This document shows positions 51,846 through 61,088 of a DNA stretch of 64,000 nt, piece by piece. The notes beneath the pieces were generated by a model. The model did not search any database, had not been told where the DNA came from, and saw only the letters and a program-made list of their open reading frames with translations. Where the stretch lies: positions 1 to 64,000 of the forward strand of contig NZ_RPHB01000004.1 of the NCBI RefSeq assembly GCF_019343195.1. Direction: 5' to 3'. The first letter of the stretch is position 1. Each line of letters opens with the position of its first letter. Both the position numbers and the translations under genes were made by a program. Source of the DNA: Arthrospiribacter ruber (GTDB taxonomy: Bacteria > Bacteroidota > Bacteroidia > Cytophagales > Cyclobacteriaceae).

Positions 51846-52847
51846 TTGAAAGCTATAGTTTTAGATAAAAATACCTCAGAAAAAATCGCTTTGAGGGAAA
51901 TTGAACTTCCTCAATTAGATGATGACAAAGTGCTGATACAGATAAAGTCTGCTGCGCTCAATCACAGAGATGAATGGTGTAGGCAAGGACTTTATCCCAA
52001 CTTAAAAGATGGAGTGATTTTAGGCTCAGATGGTGCAGGAATTGTAAAAGAAGTAGGCTCTAAAGTGGACAGTAAATGGATTGGACAGGAGGTCATCGTG
52101 AATCCTGCCCTTCATTGGGGTGAGCAAGAAAAAGTTCAGGATAAAGACTTCAAGATCCTCGGGATGCCTGATCATGGGACACTATCCGAGTGTCTAATTG
52201 TATCATCAGACAGGCTTCATCATAAACCTTTACATTTGGATTGGCATCAATCTGCTGCATTGCCATTAGGAGGACTTACGGCTTACAGGGCACTTATGGT
52301 ACAAGGAAAGGCCAAAGCGGAAAAAAGAATATTAGTAACCGGTTTTGGAGGAGGTGTAGCCCAGCTGGCTGCTCAGTTTGGTATAGCACTGGGTGCAGAG
52401 GTTTACGTAAGTAGCAGCAGTGAGTCCAAAATAGAGCAGGCCAGAAATCTCGGAGCAAAGGGTGGCTTTTTGTACAAGGAAGAGGATTGGACCAAGAAGG
52501 CCTTAGAAGAAACAGGTGGTTTCGACCTTATCATAGATAGTGCTATGGGCAATACAGTGGACAACTTGATTAACGTAGCCAGACCCGGAGCCAGAATTGT
52601 CTTTTATGGAGCTACTTTAGGAAATCCTGAGGGATTCAATGCCAGAAAAGTCTTCTGGAATCAAATCAGGCTTATTGGAAGCACAATGGGTTCTGATCGT
52701 GATTTTGAGAACATGATCGGATTTGTCAATAAAAATGGCATCAAACCATTAGTAGATGAGGTCTTTGATCTGGAGGATGCAGTAAAGGCTTTCGAAAAAA
52801 TGAAAGCCGGAAGTCAGACCGGAAAGCTAGTGGTCAAAATTTCTTAG
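51846..52847 (+). CDS. MDR-family oxidoreductase (zinc-independent alcohol dehydrogenase/quinone reductase-like)
   Basis: This 333-aa NAD(P)H-dependent medium-chain reductase starts MKAIVLDKNTSEKIALREIE. The catalytic domain contains AALNHRDEWCRQGLYPNLKD and LGSDGAGIVKEVG. The Rossmann domain contains LVTGFGGGVAQLAAQFGIAL. The structural-zinc Cys cluster is missing and the usual catalytic-zinc ligand pattern is not complete, so zinc-independent action is likely. The start codon is TTG (51846-51848); no in-frame ATG fits. Substrate unknown. It ends convergently with the TPR gene in a 4-nt stop overlap (52844-52847). Confidence 0.85.
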   Translation: MKAIVLDKNTSEKIALREIELPQLDDDKVLIQIKSAALNHRDEWCRQGLYPNLKDGVILGSDGAGIVKEVGSKVDSKWIGQEVIVNPALHWGEQEKVQDKDFKILGMPDHGTLSECLIVSSDRLHHKPLHLDWHQSAALPLGGLTAYRALMVQGKAKAEKRILVTGFGGGVAQLAAQFGIALGAEVYVSSSSESKIEQARNLGAKGGFLYKEEDWTKKALEETGGFDLIIDSAMGNTVDNLINVARPGARIVFYGATLGNPEGFNARKVFWNQIRLIGSTMGSDRDFENMIGFVNKNGIKPLVDEVFDLEDAVKAFEKMKAGSQTGKLVVKIS

Positions 52848-53182
52848 TCTTCCTCTATATCGTATTCAAAGACGAAATTGGAGTAGCTGTTTTTCAGCTC
52901 TCTCAAGGTATTGGAATCATTTTGTTGTTTTGCCAGTGAAATACCTTTAAGAAAAGTTTCCTTAGCTGTTTGAAGCTGTTCTGATTCAGCAAAAAAGTTA
53001 GCGGCCTGAAAATAGGTCGGCAGGTATTCGGGGAACTCTTGAAGAAGTTTAATAAAATATTCGCCAGCCTTTTGAGGTTCAAGTTCTTTGTATTCCAAGG
53101 CCAAAGCGTACCAATTAAAAGGGTTGTTGGGTTCTTGCTCCGCAAACGATTTAATCATTTCCAGACGGGACATTTTGCTCAT
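52844..53182 (-). CDS. Small TPR-like protein, 112 aa
   Basis: This cytoplasmic helical protein has two to three tetratricopeptide-like units: NPFNWYALALEYKELEPQKA, YFIKLLQEFPEYLPTYFQAA and EQLQTAKETFLKGISLAKQQ. It probably mediates protein contacts; no partner is evident. Two starts are close, ATG 53180-53182 and ATG 53171-53173 (MSRLEMIKSFAEQ). Its stop overlaps the convergent oxidoreductase stop. Confidence 0.8.
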   Translation of the reverse strand: MSKMSRLEMIKSFAEQEPNNPFNWYALALEYKELEPQKAGEYFIKLLQEFPEYLPTYFQAANFFAESEQLQTAKETFLKGISLAKQQNDSNTLRELKNSYSNFVFEYDIEED

Positions 53183-53255
53183 GAAATCTTTTTTTAATTA
53201 TTGCCTAATCCTTAAATTCACGCAATTTAAAAATAAATAACCTAAATATTTATAG

Positions 53256-53993
53256 ATGAAAATTCTAGTTTGTATTACTCACGTACCGGATACTACATCC
53301 AAAATACAGTTTACTGATAATAACACAAAGTTTGACAAAAGCGGTGTGCAGTTCATAATAGGACCATACGATGACTATGCACTTGCCAGAGCAGTAGAGC
53401 TCAAAGACGCATTGGGTGCTTCATTGACTGTACTGAATGTGGGAGAGGCAGAAACTGAACCTACACTAAGAAAGGCCTTGGCCATAGGAGCTGATGACGC
53501 CATTAGGGTAAATGCCTTTCCTACTGATGCCCTATTCGTAGCCAAGCAAATTGCAGCCATTGCCAAGGAAAACAACTATGACCTGATTCTAATGGGCCGA
53601 GAGTCCATTGATTTCAATGGTGGAATGGTGCATGGAATGGTAGGTGAATTGTTGGGCATGCCTTCTATATCACCTGTAATGAAATTGGATATAGACGGAG
53701 ATACTGTCAAGATGGCAAGAGAAATCGAAGGTGGAAAAGAATACCTCGAAGCCAAGCTGCCTTTGATTGCTGGATGTCAGGAGCCAATTGCTGAATGGAA
53801 AATCCCCAATATGCGTGGAATCATGTCTGCAAGAACCAAACCTCTAAATGTAGTGGATCCAAAAGATGGTGAAGTGGCTACTGATGTGACTTCCTTCCAG
53901 CTCCCACCAGCCAAAGGTTCGGTTAAACTTGTCGATAAGGACAATGTAGAAGAACTGGTAAAGCTCCTGAAGAATGAAGCAAAAGTGCTTTAA
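53256..53993 (+). CDS. etfB: Electron transfer flavoprotein subunit beta
   Basis: This 245-aa AMP-binding subunit of ETF passes electrons from acyl-CoA dehydrogenases to the quinone pool through ETF:quinone oxidoreductase. Family segments: KILVCITHVPDTTSKIQFTD, GPYDDYALARAVELKDALGA, LILMGRESIDFNGGMVHGMV and the ETF-beta motif EIEGGKEYLEAKLPLIAGCQ. It is the first gene of an etfB-etfA-DUF151 operon (35-nt and 5-nt gaps). Confidence 0.95.
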   Translation: MKILVCITHVPDTTSKIQFTDNNTKFDKSGVQFIIGPYDDYALARAVELKDALGASLTVLNVGEAETEPTLRKALAIGADDAIRVNAFPTDALFVAKQIAAIAKENNYDLILMGRESIDFNGGMVHGMVGELLGMPSISPVMKLDIDGDTVKMAREIEGGKEYLEAKLPLIAGCQEPIAEWKIPNMRGIMSARTKPLNVVDPKDGEVATDVTSFQLPPAKGSVKLVDKDNVEELVKLLKNEAKVL

Positions 53994-54028
53994 TTATTAC
54001 AATTTAACTAACTGAAAAATAGGAAGAT

Positions 54029-54997
54029 ATGTCAATTTTAGTTTATATAGAACACGCGGAAGGTAGTATCAAGAAAACAAGTTTGGAAGCAATTTCTTAC
54101 GGTAAAGCATTGGCAGACAAAACTGCTGCCGGAGACGTAGTTGCAGTTGCTTTGGGAGGTATTTCTGATGAGGAACTGGCAAAAGCCGGTACTGCCGGAG
54201 CAGCGAAAGTATTGCATGTTGCGGACGGAAAGCTTGATGCAGGTGTGATTCAGGCGCATGCAGAGGCTGTTGCTCAGGTTTTCAAACAAGTAGGAGCAAA
54301 CACTTTGGTCTTGGCCAAGTCTTCTTTAGGAGATGCTGTAGCAGCAAGGCTTGCTGTCAAACTGGATGCAGGGCTGGTTTCCAACGTGGTAGATCTACCG
54401 GATACTTCAGGTGAGTATAAAGTAAAAAGAAGTATTTACACAGGAAAAGCATTTGCAGAAACGATTGTGTCCAAGGACAAAAAGATTCTTGCTATCAAAA
54501 AAAATGCAGTGGATTTGATCACTGACGGTTCCCCAGCAGCTGTGGAAAAAGCCGATATCACTATTGGAGAAGAAAACTTTGCTGCAAAAATCACTTCAAC
54601 GGATAAAGCAGAGGGAGAAATTCTTTTACCGGAAGCAGATATTGTTGTTTCTGGAGGGAGAGGAATGAAAGGTCCGGAGAACTGGGGTATGATCGAAGGT
54701 CTTGCCAAAGAATTGGGTGCGGCCACCGGATGTTCTAAGCCTGTATCAGATATTGGATGGAGACCACATCACGAGCATGTAGGCCAAACAGGAGTAAAAG
54801 TTGCACCTACTTTGTACGTGGCAGTTGGAATTTCGGGGGCTATTCAACATCTTGCGGGTGTAAATTCCTCCAAGTACATTGTTGTCATCAACAAAGACCC
54901 TGAGGCGCCATTTTTCAAAGCTGCTGATTATGGAATTGTTGGAGATGCATTTGAGGTATTACCTAAATTAACCGAAGCTATAAAAGCCATAAAATAA
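54029..54997 (+). CDS. etfA: Electron transfer flavoprotein subunit alpha
   Basis: This 322-aa FAD-binding partner of EtfB has an N-terminal domain of about 1-190. The C-terminal FAD domain holds VVSGGRGMKGPENWGMIEGL, SKPVSDIGWRPHHEHVGQTG, VAPTLYVAVGISGAIQHLAG and the final IVVINKDPEAPFFKAADYGI. All typical FAD contacts are in place. No acyl-CoA dehydrogenase or ETF-QO gene lies in this window. Confidence 0.96.
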   Translation: MSILVYIEHAEGSIKKTSLEAISYGKALADKTAAGDVVAVALGGISDEELAKAGTAGAAKVLHVADGKLDAGVIQAHAEAVAQVFKQVGANTLVLAKSSLGDAVAARLAVKLDAGLVSNVVDLPDTSGEYKVKRSIYTGKAFAETIVSKDKKILAIKKNAVDLITDGSPAAVEKADITIGEENFAAKITSTDKAEGEILLPEADIVVSGGRGMKGPENWGMIEGLAKELGAATGCSKPVSDIGWRPHHEHVGQTGVKVAPTLYVAVGISGAIQHLAGVNSSKYIVVINKDPEAPFFKAADYGIVGDAFEVLPKLTEAIKAIK

Positions 54998-55002
54998 AAC
55001 CT

Positions 55003-55611
55003 GTGGATCAGACTGTAGAACTTGAGATTCTTGGATTATCTTCCAACCATTCCCAATCAGGCTCCTTTACCTTGGTAATGGGAGAAGTAGGAGGGATCAG
55101 ACGTCTTCCTATAGTGATCGGAATGTTTGAAGCCCAGGCCATTGCGATTGAGATTGAAAAAATCATTCCCAATAGGCCTATGACCCATGATCTCTTCAAG
55201 TCATTTTCATCCAACTTTAATTATTCCATTGACCATATATTGATCTCAGACATGAGAGAGGGAGTTTTTTACGCAAAAATTGTGTGCAGAAACTCCTCTA
55301 AAGTAGTAGAAATAGATGCCAGACCTTCAGACGCTATAGCTATTGCGGTCAGGTTTGATGCAGCCATTTTCTGCTCCAAAAAAGTAATGTCTGAAGCAGG
55401 AATAGAGTTCAATGAAGAGGATGAAAGAAGGGAGCATGAAAGAAGCAGTAAGACCAAAAGGTCTACCGGATCTTCATCTTCTTCTAAAAGTTCGGATTCA
55501 TTAAAAGATTTTAGTTTGGATAAACTGAACCAGCTTCTTGACAAAGCCATCAATAATGAGGATTATGAAAAGGCTGCAAGGATCCGGGATGAAATCAACA
55601 GGAGAAATTAG
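55003..55611 (+). CDS. Bifunctional nuclease (DUF151) with C-terminal UVR motif
   Basis: This 202-aa protein has a DUF151 domain (about 1-140) with LPIVIGMFEAQAIAIEIEKI, RPMTHDLFKSF and IDARPSDAIAIAVRFDAAIF. A low-complexity Ser/Lys linker (RSTGSSSSSKSSDS) leads to a C-terminal UVR helix-turn-helix (LNQLLDKAINNEDYEKAARI, RDEINRR). DUF151 proteins have reported RNase/DNase activity; UVR motifs bind UvrA/ClpC-type partners. The start is GTG, 5 nt after etfA, so it is co-transcribed. A strong terminator follows. Confidence 0.88.
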   Translation: MDQTVELEILGLSSNHSQSGSFTLVMGEVGGIRRLPIVIGMFEAQAIAIEIEKIIPNRPMTHDLFKSFSSNFNYSIDHILISDMREGVFYAKIVCRNSSKVVEIDARPSDAIAIAVRFDAAIFCSKKVMSEAGIEFNEEDERREHERSSKTKRSTGSSSSSKSSDSLKDFSLDKLNQLLDKAINNEDYEKAARIRDEINRRN

Positions 55612-55642
55612 AAAGCCTGGAAAAACCAGGCTTTCTTTTTTT
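55611..55642 (+). terminator. Terminator of the etfBA-DUF151 operon
   Basis: 10-bp perfect stem GAAAGCCTGG/CCAGGCTTTC with loop AAAAA, then seven T. Confidence 0.9.
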
Positions 55643-55704
55643 GTTAAACTTCATCCTTTAAATTCAAAGGTTCATTAATACCCCATATACTCTTTACCCA
55701 CTCT

Positions 55705-56991
55705 ATGGATTATTTAAGAGGTCTCATTGGAATCATTGTTATTCTTGCGTTTGCGCTTCTCTTTTCGGCCAACAAACGGGCTGTGGATTGGAGGTTGGTA
55801 GGTATAGGAGTTATCTTACAGGCTGTTTTTGGTTTTTTGATAACCAAAGTTGATTTCGTAGCCCGGATATTTTCAGTTGTGAGCAGGGCATTTGTCAAAT
55901 TGCTCAGCTTTTCTGAAGATGGGGCTTTATTTATTTTCGGTGATCTTGCCACAGATACCTTTGGATTCATTTTCGCATTCAAAGTTCTCCCAACCATCAT
56001 TTTCTTTTCTACAGTCAGCGCAGGCTTATATTACTTAGGAGTACTTCAAAAAATCGTTTTTGTAATTGCCTGGGTAATGTCAAGGACCATGAGGCTGTCA
56101 GGACCGGAAAGCCTTTCTGCTGCCGGAAATATCTTTTTAGGGCAGACAGAAGCGCCTTTGTTGGTCAGACCATTTATCCCAACCATGTCACGTTCAGAAT
56201 TGATGTGCCTCATGACGGGAGGAATGGCCACCATTGCAGGGGGAGTGCTGGCAGGCTATGTTGCCTTCTTGGGGGGAGATAGCCTTGAGGAACAAAGCAG
56301 GTTTGCTGCTTACCTTTTAGGTGCCAGCATCATGAATGCACCTGCTGCAATAGTCATTTCCAAAATCATCATTCCTGAAACGGACAAAGAGGTAGTGAAT
56401 GACAAACTTGAGGTAAGTGGTGAAAACATGGGAGTCAACCTTATTGATGCCATGTCAATAGGTGCTTCTGAAGGATTGAAATTGTCTCTTAATGTAGGTG
56501 GAATGCTATTGGCGTTTATAGCAGTCATAGCAGCGCTCAACTACATTTTGTCCGGCCTGATAGGGGAATATACGGGTCTCAATGCCTTAGTAGCTTCTTC
56601 TACCGATGGGCAGTTTACAGGATTTTCTTTAGAGTATTTGTTGGGTCAGGTATTCCGTGTGTTTGCATGGATCATAGGTGTTGAATGGTCAGATACACTA
56701 CAGGTGGGATCCTTACTGGGCCAAAAAACGGTCATCAATGAATTTGTAGCCTATCTGAGCTTGGCGGAGATGAAAAGTGCAGATGCACTTTCACCAAAGT
56801 CTATTGTGATCGCTACTTATGCACTATGCGGGTTTTCCAATTTCAGTTCCATTGCGATCCAAGTCGGAGGCATTGGTAGCATTGCTCCCAATCAGCAAGG
56901 AAATCTTTCAAAATTGGGAATGAGAGCTTTATTAGCGGCTACATTGGCCTGTCTGATGACAGCTACTATTGCCGGAGCATTATTCGGGTAA
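55705..56991 (+). CDS. Concentrative nucleoside transporter (NupC/CNT family)
   Basis: This 428-aa inner-membrane nucleoside:cation symporter has about ten helices and re-entrant loops. CNT motifs: NIFLGQTEAPLLVRPFI (the G-Q-T-E-A-P-L loop), PAAIVISKIIIPETD and EFVAYLSLAEM with YALCGFSNFSSIAIQVGGIG. Ion specificity (H+ or Na+) cannot be fixed by eye. It is a single gene between two strong terminators. Confidence 0.95.
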   Translation: MDYLRGLIGIIVILAFALLFSANKRAVDWRLVGIGVILQAVFGFLITKVDFVARIFSVVSRAFVKLLSFSEDGALFIFGDLATDTFGFIFAFKVLPTIIFFSTVSAGLYYLGVLQKIVFVIAWVMSRTMRLSGPESLSAAGNIFLGQTEAPLLVRPFIPTMSRSELMCLMTGGMATIAGGVLAGYVAFLGGDSLEEQSRFAAYLLGASIMNAPAAIVISKIIIPETDKEVVNDKLEVSGENMGVNLIDAMSIGASEGLKLSLNVGGMLLAFIAVIAALNYILSGLIGEYTGLNALVASSTDGQFTGFSLEYLLGQVFRVFAWIIGVEWSDTLQVGSLLGQKTVINEFVAYLSLAEMKSADALSPKSIVIATYALCGFSNFSSIAIQVGGIGSIAPNQQGNLSKLGMRALLAATLACLMTATIAGALFG

Positions 56992-56997
56992 AAAAGC

Positions 56998-57026
56998 AAA
57001 AGGCTGTTTTAAACAAACAGCCTTTT
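56998..57026. terminator. Bidirectional terminator between the CNT and cyclophilin genes
   Basis: 12-bp perfect stem AAAAGGCTGTTT/AAACAGCCTTTT with a 5-nt loop, placed 7 bp after one stop and 4 bp before the other gene's stop. Confidence 0.9.
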
Positions 57027-57030
57027 CAGA

Positions 57031-57468
57031 TCAATCTTCCAAGATGGTGATTTTTTCGATTTTATCACCCTGACGGATATCATCAATTACATCCAACCCT
57101 TCTATAACTTTTCCAAAACAGGTATGGTTTCTGTCCAAGTGGCTCGTGTTGTCTCTGCTATGACAGATGAAAAATTGAGAGCCTCCTGTATTTCTACCGG
57201 CATGTGCCATAGAAAGGACTCCTCTCTCATGGTACTGATTTTCACCATTCAGTTCACAATCAATTTTATAACCCGGACCACCTGAACCATTTCCTTTAGG
57301 ACAACCACCTTGGATTACAAAATTTGGTATAACCCTATGGAAAGTAAGGCCGTCGTAAAAACCTTTTTTGGAAAGACTTATAAAATTTTCCACTGTCTTT
57401 GGGGCGTCATTTTCATAAAACTCCACGAGCATGCTGCCCTTTTCTGTTAATATTTCCGCTTTTTTCAT
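57031..57468 (-). CDS. Cyclophilin-type peptidyl-prolyl isomerase
   Basis: This 145-aa cytoplasmic cyclophilin (no signal peptide) catalyses cis-trans prolyl isomerisation. Family blocks: [49 protein letters not shown] and [20 protein letters not shown]. The catalytic Arg (FHRV) and the GSQFFI segment are intact. The short length matches PpiB-type enzymes. Confidence 0.95.
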   Translation of the reverse strand: MKKAEILTEKGSMLVEFYENDAPKTVENFISLSKKGFYDGLTFHRVIPNFVIQGGCPKGNGSGGPGYKIDCELNGENQYHERGVLSMAHAGRNTGGSQFFICHSRDNTSHLDRNHTCFGKVIEGLDVIDDIRQGDKIEKITILED

Positions 57469-57483
57469 TTAATATGTTTTTTA

Positions 57484-57491
57484 CAAAATTA
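57484..57491 (-). promoter_or_regulatory. Promoter -7 box TAATTTTG for the cyclophilin gene
   Basis: Exact TAnnTTTG match, 16-23 bp before the ATG on the minus strand. Confidence 0.4.
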
Positions 57492-57522
57492 GCAAATCCT
57501 TTAGGGAGTAAAAAGCTCCCAT

Positions 57523-57547
57523 AAAAAAAGGAGTGCCGAAGCACTCC
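57523..57547 (-). terminator. Terminator of pckA
   Basis: Minus-strand stem GGAGTGC/GCACTCC with a 4-nt loop, followed by seven T (A-run 57523-57529), 32 bp after the pckA stop. Confidence 0.88.
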
Positions 57548-57578
57548 GTTATCTGGGTTTATACAAAGGGTCAATCGA

Positions 57579-59186
57579 CTAAAATTTTGGCGCTCCGGCC
57601 AAAATATCTTCAGTGGCAAAATCGCTGTATTTTTCGAAGTTTTTGATGAACTCGGCACCTAACTCTCTGGCCTTTTTATCATAAGCATCCTTATCAGACC
57701 AAGTCGCTCTTGGGCTAAGTACCTCATCCGGTACATTTGGGCAGCTAGAAGGTATTCCCACACCAAAGACACTATGCTGCCGGTAAGAAACATGATCCAG
57801 GTCACCATTCAGTGCAGCCGTAATCATGGCTCGGGTATAGGCCAATTTCATTCTGTTTCCTATGCCATAAGGCCCTCCAGTCCAGCCGGTGTTGATCAGC
57901 CAGACATTTACCTGGTGTTTTTCCATTTTCTCACCAAAAAGCTCCGCATATTTGGTAGGGTGCAAGGGGAGGAAGGCAGCTCCAAAACATGCTGAGAAGG
58001 TTGTTTTTGGTTCTACCACACCCACTTCTGTACCTGCTACTTTAGCCGTATATCCTGAAATAAAGTGGTACATGGCCTGGCTCTTGTTTAGCTTTGAAAT
58101 AGGAGGAATCACTCCAAAAGCATCTGCTGTCAGAAAGAAAATATTCTTTGGAATACCAGCTCTTGATGGCGTAATGGCGTTGAAAATGTGCTCTATTGGA
58201 TAAGAGGTTCTGGTATTTTCAGTTACTTCTTTATTGGAATAATCGACCGTTCTGCTTTGTGGATAAAAACGTGTATTTTCCACGATAGCACCGAATTTAA
58301 TCGCATCCCAAATTTCGGGTTCTTTTTCCCTACTTAGGTCGATCACTTTGGCGTAACATCCTCCTTCAAAATTGAAAATGGACTCTTCATTCCAACCATG
58401 CTCATCATCTCCAATCAAGCCTCTATTTGGATCAGCAGACAATGTGGTCTTGCCTGTTCCTGACAATCCAAAGAAAATGGCAGTATCTCCATTTTTGCCA
58501 ACATTTGCCGAACAGTGCATGGACAATACATTATGCTTATATGGAAGAATAAAGTTCAGCACTGAAAAAATACCTTTCTTCATTTCACCTGCATAGGCAG
58601 TACCACCTATCAAAAGTATCTTCTTACTCAGGTTGATTATCGCAAAATTTTCCTGTCTTGTACCGTCTACTTCTGGGTCTGCTTTGAATTCCGGTGCACA
58701 TATAATGGTAAATTCACTGGTGAAATCTTCTAATTCTTTTGACTCAGGACGTAAAAACATGTTGTAGCAAAACATGTTATGCCAGGCCAAGGTGTTGATC
58801 ACGCGGATATTGAGGCGGTATTTCTGATCAGCTCCTGCATAGGCATGTCTTACATAGAGGTTTTTATCTTTTAAAAAGTCCACCATTTTGTCCATCAAAC
58901 CTTCAAATTTTTCCTCAGAAAAAGGAATATTGACATCTCCCCACCAAATAGCATCTTTGGTCAGGCCATCATGGACAACAAATCGATCCTTAGGAGACCT
59001 ACCTGTAAAGGTACCTGTGTCAGCCATTAGGGCACCGGTATCAGTGAGGACACCTTCCTGATTTTTGATCGCATGTTCGACGAGTTCGGCAGGAGTGAGG
59101 TTCCAAAAAACACTTTTTGAGGTTTCTATTCTCAGGTCTGTCAAGCTTCTGGGCATAGCTTTAATTTCGAGTTCTTGTGTACTCAT
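57579..59186 (-). CDS. pckA: Phosphoenolpyruvate carboxykinase (ATP)
   Basis: This 535-aa cytosolic enzyme converts oxaloacetate and ATP to PEP, CO2 and ADP (gluconeogenesis). Motifs: TGRSPKDRFVVHDG near the N-terminus, kinase loop FFGLSGTGKTTLSADPNRGL (about 245-264), the metal-binding GDDEHGWNEESIFNFEGGCY, and NTGWTGGPYGIGNRMKLAYT. The ATP rather than GTP type is shown by the loop and length. With ppc in the same window both directions of the PEP-oxaloacetate step are encoded. Confidence 0.97.
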   Translation of the reverse strand: MSTQELEIKAMPRSLTDLRIETSKSVFWNLTPAELVEHAIKNQEGVLTDTGALMADTGTFTGRSPKDRFVVHDGLTKDAIWWGDVNIPFSEEKFEGLMDKMVDFLKDKNLYVRHAYAGADQKYRLNIRVINTLAWHNMFCYNMFLRPESKELEDFTSEFTIICAPEFKADPEVDGTRQENFAIINLSKKILLIGGTAYAGEMKKGIFSVLNFILPYKHNVLSMHCSANVGKNGDTAIFFGLSGTGKTTLSADPNRGLIGDDEHGWNEESIFNFEGGCYAKVIDLSREKEPEIWDAIKFGAIVENTRFYPQSRTVDYSNKEVTENTRTSYPIEHIFNAITPSRAGIPKNIFFLTADAFGVIPPISKLNKSQAMYHFISGYTAKVAGTEVGVVEPKTTFSACFGAAFLPLHPTKYAELFGEKMEKHQVNVWLINTGWTGGPYGIGNRMKLAYTRAMITAALNGDLDHVSYRQHSVFGVGIPSSCPNVPDEVLSPRATWSDKDAYDKKARELGAEFIKNFEKYSDFATEDILAGAPKF

Positions 59187-59218
59187 TGGGTTATTTTTAA
59201 GGTCTAAAGTTATGCCCT

Positions 59219-59226
59219 CAAAGATA
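59219..59226 (-). promoter_or_regulatory. Promoter -7 box TATCTTTG for pckA
   Basis: Exact TAnnTTTG match on the minus strand, 33-40 bp before the ATG. Confidence 0.42.
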
Positions 59227-59313
59227 GATGTAATTATTTGAATAAAAATAAAAAAAGCCTTTTTTTAGCCTTTTCAATCGATTACGAAGCCATTTTTTGG
59301 TAAAATGATATAG

Positions 59314-59321
59314 TACTTTTG
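59314..59321 (+). promoter_or_regulatory. Promoter -7 box TACTTTTG for the POT transporter gene
   Basis: Exact TAnnTTTG match with TTTG at 59296-59299 (14-bp spacing, shorter than the usual 17-23). It would give a leader of about 145 nt before the TTG start. Confidence 0.35.
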
Positions 59322-59473
59322 TGAAAGTAAATTCCTAGGAATAAAATATAATTTTAATAGTCCAGAGCCCTAATAAACTTGCGGATTCTTGAAGATTTGG
59401 AGAATAGTAGATCTCAGAAATTTGACTTATCATTGTAGCCAATAAAAGTATATATCCACCTAAATCAGATATT

Positions 59474-61057
59474 TTGGAAAATAAATTTGGAAAAGTTCCG
59501 AATGAGGGGAACCTAGAGCTATTTCCCGGACCAACCATATTTGGGCACCCTAGAGGTTTGATGACATTATTTTTCACAGAAATGTGGGAAAGGTTCAGCT
59601 ATTATGGGATGAGAGCTCTTCTTATCCTATTCATGACGTCGGCAGTTATAGACGGAGGATTAGGCTTTGATGACAGGACCTCTGGAGCTATCTATGGTCT
59701 TTACACCATGGGGGTATATTTACTCGCTTTACCTGGGGGATGGTTTGCTGACAGAATATTCGGATTAAAACAATCCGTGTGGTACGGTGGGATTATTATT
59801 GCTTTGGGCCATTTTACCATGGCACTTCCCGGAATATTGGAGCTGATTGAAAGTCAAGGTCCCAAAACTTCTTTAGATAGCTTGGATACCAATTCTTTTT
59901 TTATTGGACTGATACTGATTGTGGTAGGCACAGGATTGTTGAAGCCAAATATCAGCTCCATAGTCGGGCAACTCTACCCCGAAGGAAGTTCCAAAAGAGA
60001 TGCTGGTTTTTCCATTTTTTATATGGGAATCAATTTAGGAGCTTTTATTGCTCCATTGGCCTGCTCCACAGTGGCGGTTTATGACTGGCACTTTGGGTTT
60101 GGTCTTGCCGGTTTGGGCATGGTAATAGGCCTTATACAATACAAAATGTCTCTTGGAACGCTGGAAGGAAAAGGGGAGCTCCAAGTTGCTTCTGATGAAT
60201 CTGAAATCAGACAACAAAAAAAACTCAAAAGGGGTGGAATGGCCTTTGTAGCCTTTCTGTTTATATTGGTAACTATTGTTTTTGCAGGCATAATAGAAAT
60301 TGATGCTTTTGGAATTGCCAGTCTATCCTATAAAATTATTGGAGTTATTACGGTTTTGTATTTCGGATACGTGTTTGCTTTTGGCAAACTTACTTTAGAT
60401 GAAAAGAAAAAAACAGGGGCCATAGTCATTGTTATTTTATTTTCAGCCTTGTTCTGGTCTGGGTTTGAGCAGGCAGGAAGTACGCTGAATTTGTTTGCGG
60501 AAAGATTTACAGACCGGTCTTTCTTGGGCTGGGAGATACCCACAGGATATTTTCAATCTATCAACTCTATGTTCATTATCATTTTTGCCCCCTTCTTTGG
60601 TGCCTTATGGGTATGGCTTGGAAGAAGAAACCTGGAGCCTAGTTCTCCGGCAAAATTTGCTTTTGGCTTGATTCTTTTAGGATTGGGCTTTTTGGTGATG
60701 TATTTCGCAGCAAAAATTGCTGCATCAGGAGACTTGGCCGCCCCGACTTGGTTGGTATTTACTTATATGTTACACACTTTCGGAGAATTGAGTTTAAGTC
60801 CAGTTGGATTGAGTCTTACGACCAAATTGGCTCCTAAAAAATTTCAGGGTCAAATGATGGGAATGTGGTTTATTTCAGTGGCCTTGGGCAACTTATTTGC
60901 TGGCTTGATATCGGGAGAGGTAAGTGGTGGGAGCGAAGAGGCTTTGGCGGAGATGCCTTCCCAATATATGCTTATTGTGGCAACAGCAGTAGGAGCGGGA
61001 TTGCTTTTGCTTTTGATCAGTAAGCCGATCCGAAAACTGATGGGCAATGTTCATTAA
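59474..61057 (+). CDS. Proton-dependent oligopeptide transporter (POT/PTR2 family)
   Basis: This 527-aa inner-membrane MFS transporter imports di- and tripeptides with protons. Motifs: TLFFTEMWERFSYYGMRALL (the ExxERFxYYG motif), SIFYMGINLGAFIAPL (FYxxINxG signature), and LHTFGELSLSPVGLSL (helix 10 motif). It has about 14 helices. The start is TTG (59474-59476) giving MENKFGKVPNEGNLELFPGP; no suitable in-frame ATG was found. The function complements the exported S9, S10 and M48 peptidases encoded in this window. Confidence 0.93.
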   Translation: MENKFGKVPNEGNLELFPGPTIFGHPRGLMTLFFTEMWERFSYYGMRALLILFMTSAVIDGGLGFDDRTSGAIYGLYTMGVYLLALPGGWFADRIFGLKQSVWYGGIIIALGHFTMALPGILELIESQGPKTSLDSLDTNSFFIGLILIVVGTGLLKPNISSIVGQLYPEGSSKRDAGFSIFYMGINLGAFIAPLACSTVAVYDWHFGFGLAGLGMVIGLIQYKMSLGTLEGKGELQVASDESEIRQQKKLKRGGMAFVAFLFILVTIVFAGIIEIDAFGIASLSYKIIGVITVLYFGYVFAFGKLTLDEKKKTGAIVIVILFSALFWSGFEQAGSTLNLFAERFTDRSFLGWEIPTGYFQSINSMFIIIFAPFFGALWVWLGRRNLEPSSPAKFAFGLILLGLGFLVMYFAAKIAASGDLAAPTWLVFTYMLHTFGELSLSPVGLSLTTKLAPKKFQGQMMGMWFISVALGNLFAGLISGEVSGGSEEALAEMPSQYMLIVATAVGAGLLLLLISKPIRKLMGNVH

Positions 61058-61060
61058 AAT

Positions 61061-61088
61061 AAAAAAGAGGTCAGAAGACCTCTTTTTT
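61061..61088. terminator. Bidirectional terminator after the POT gene
   Basis: 12-bp perfect stem AAAAAAGAGGTC/GACCTCTTTTTT with a 4-nt loop. The 46-aa gene on the other strand ends inside its right arm. Confidence 0.88.

Noticed and set aside
57413-57658. 81-aa minus-strand ORF between pckA and the cyclophilin gene
   Set aside because: It crosses the pckA 3' end, its terminator and the cyclophilin start in another frame.
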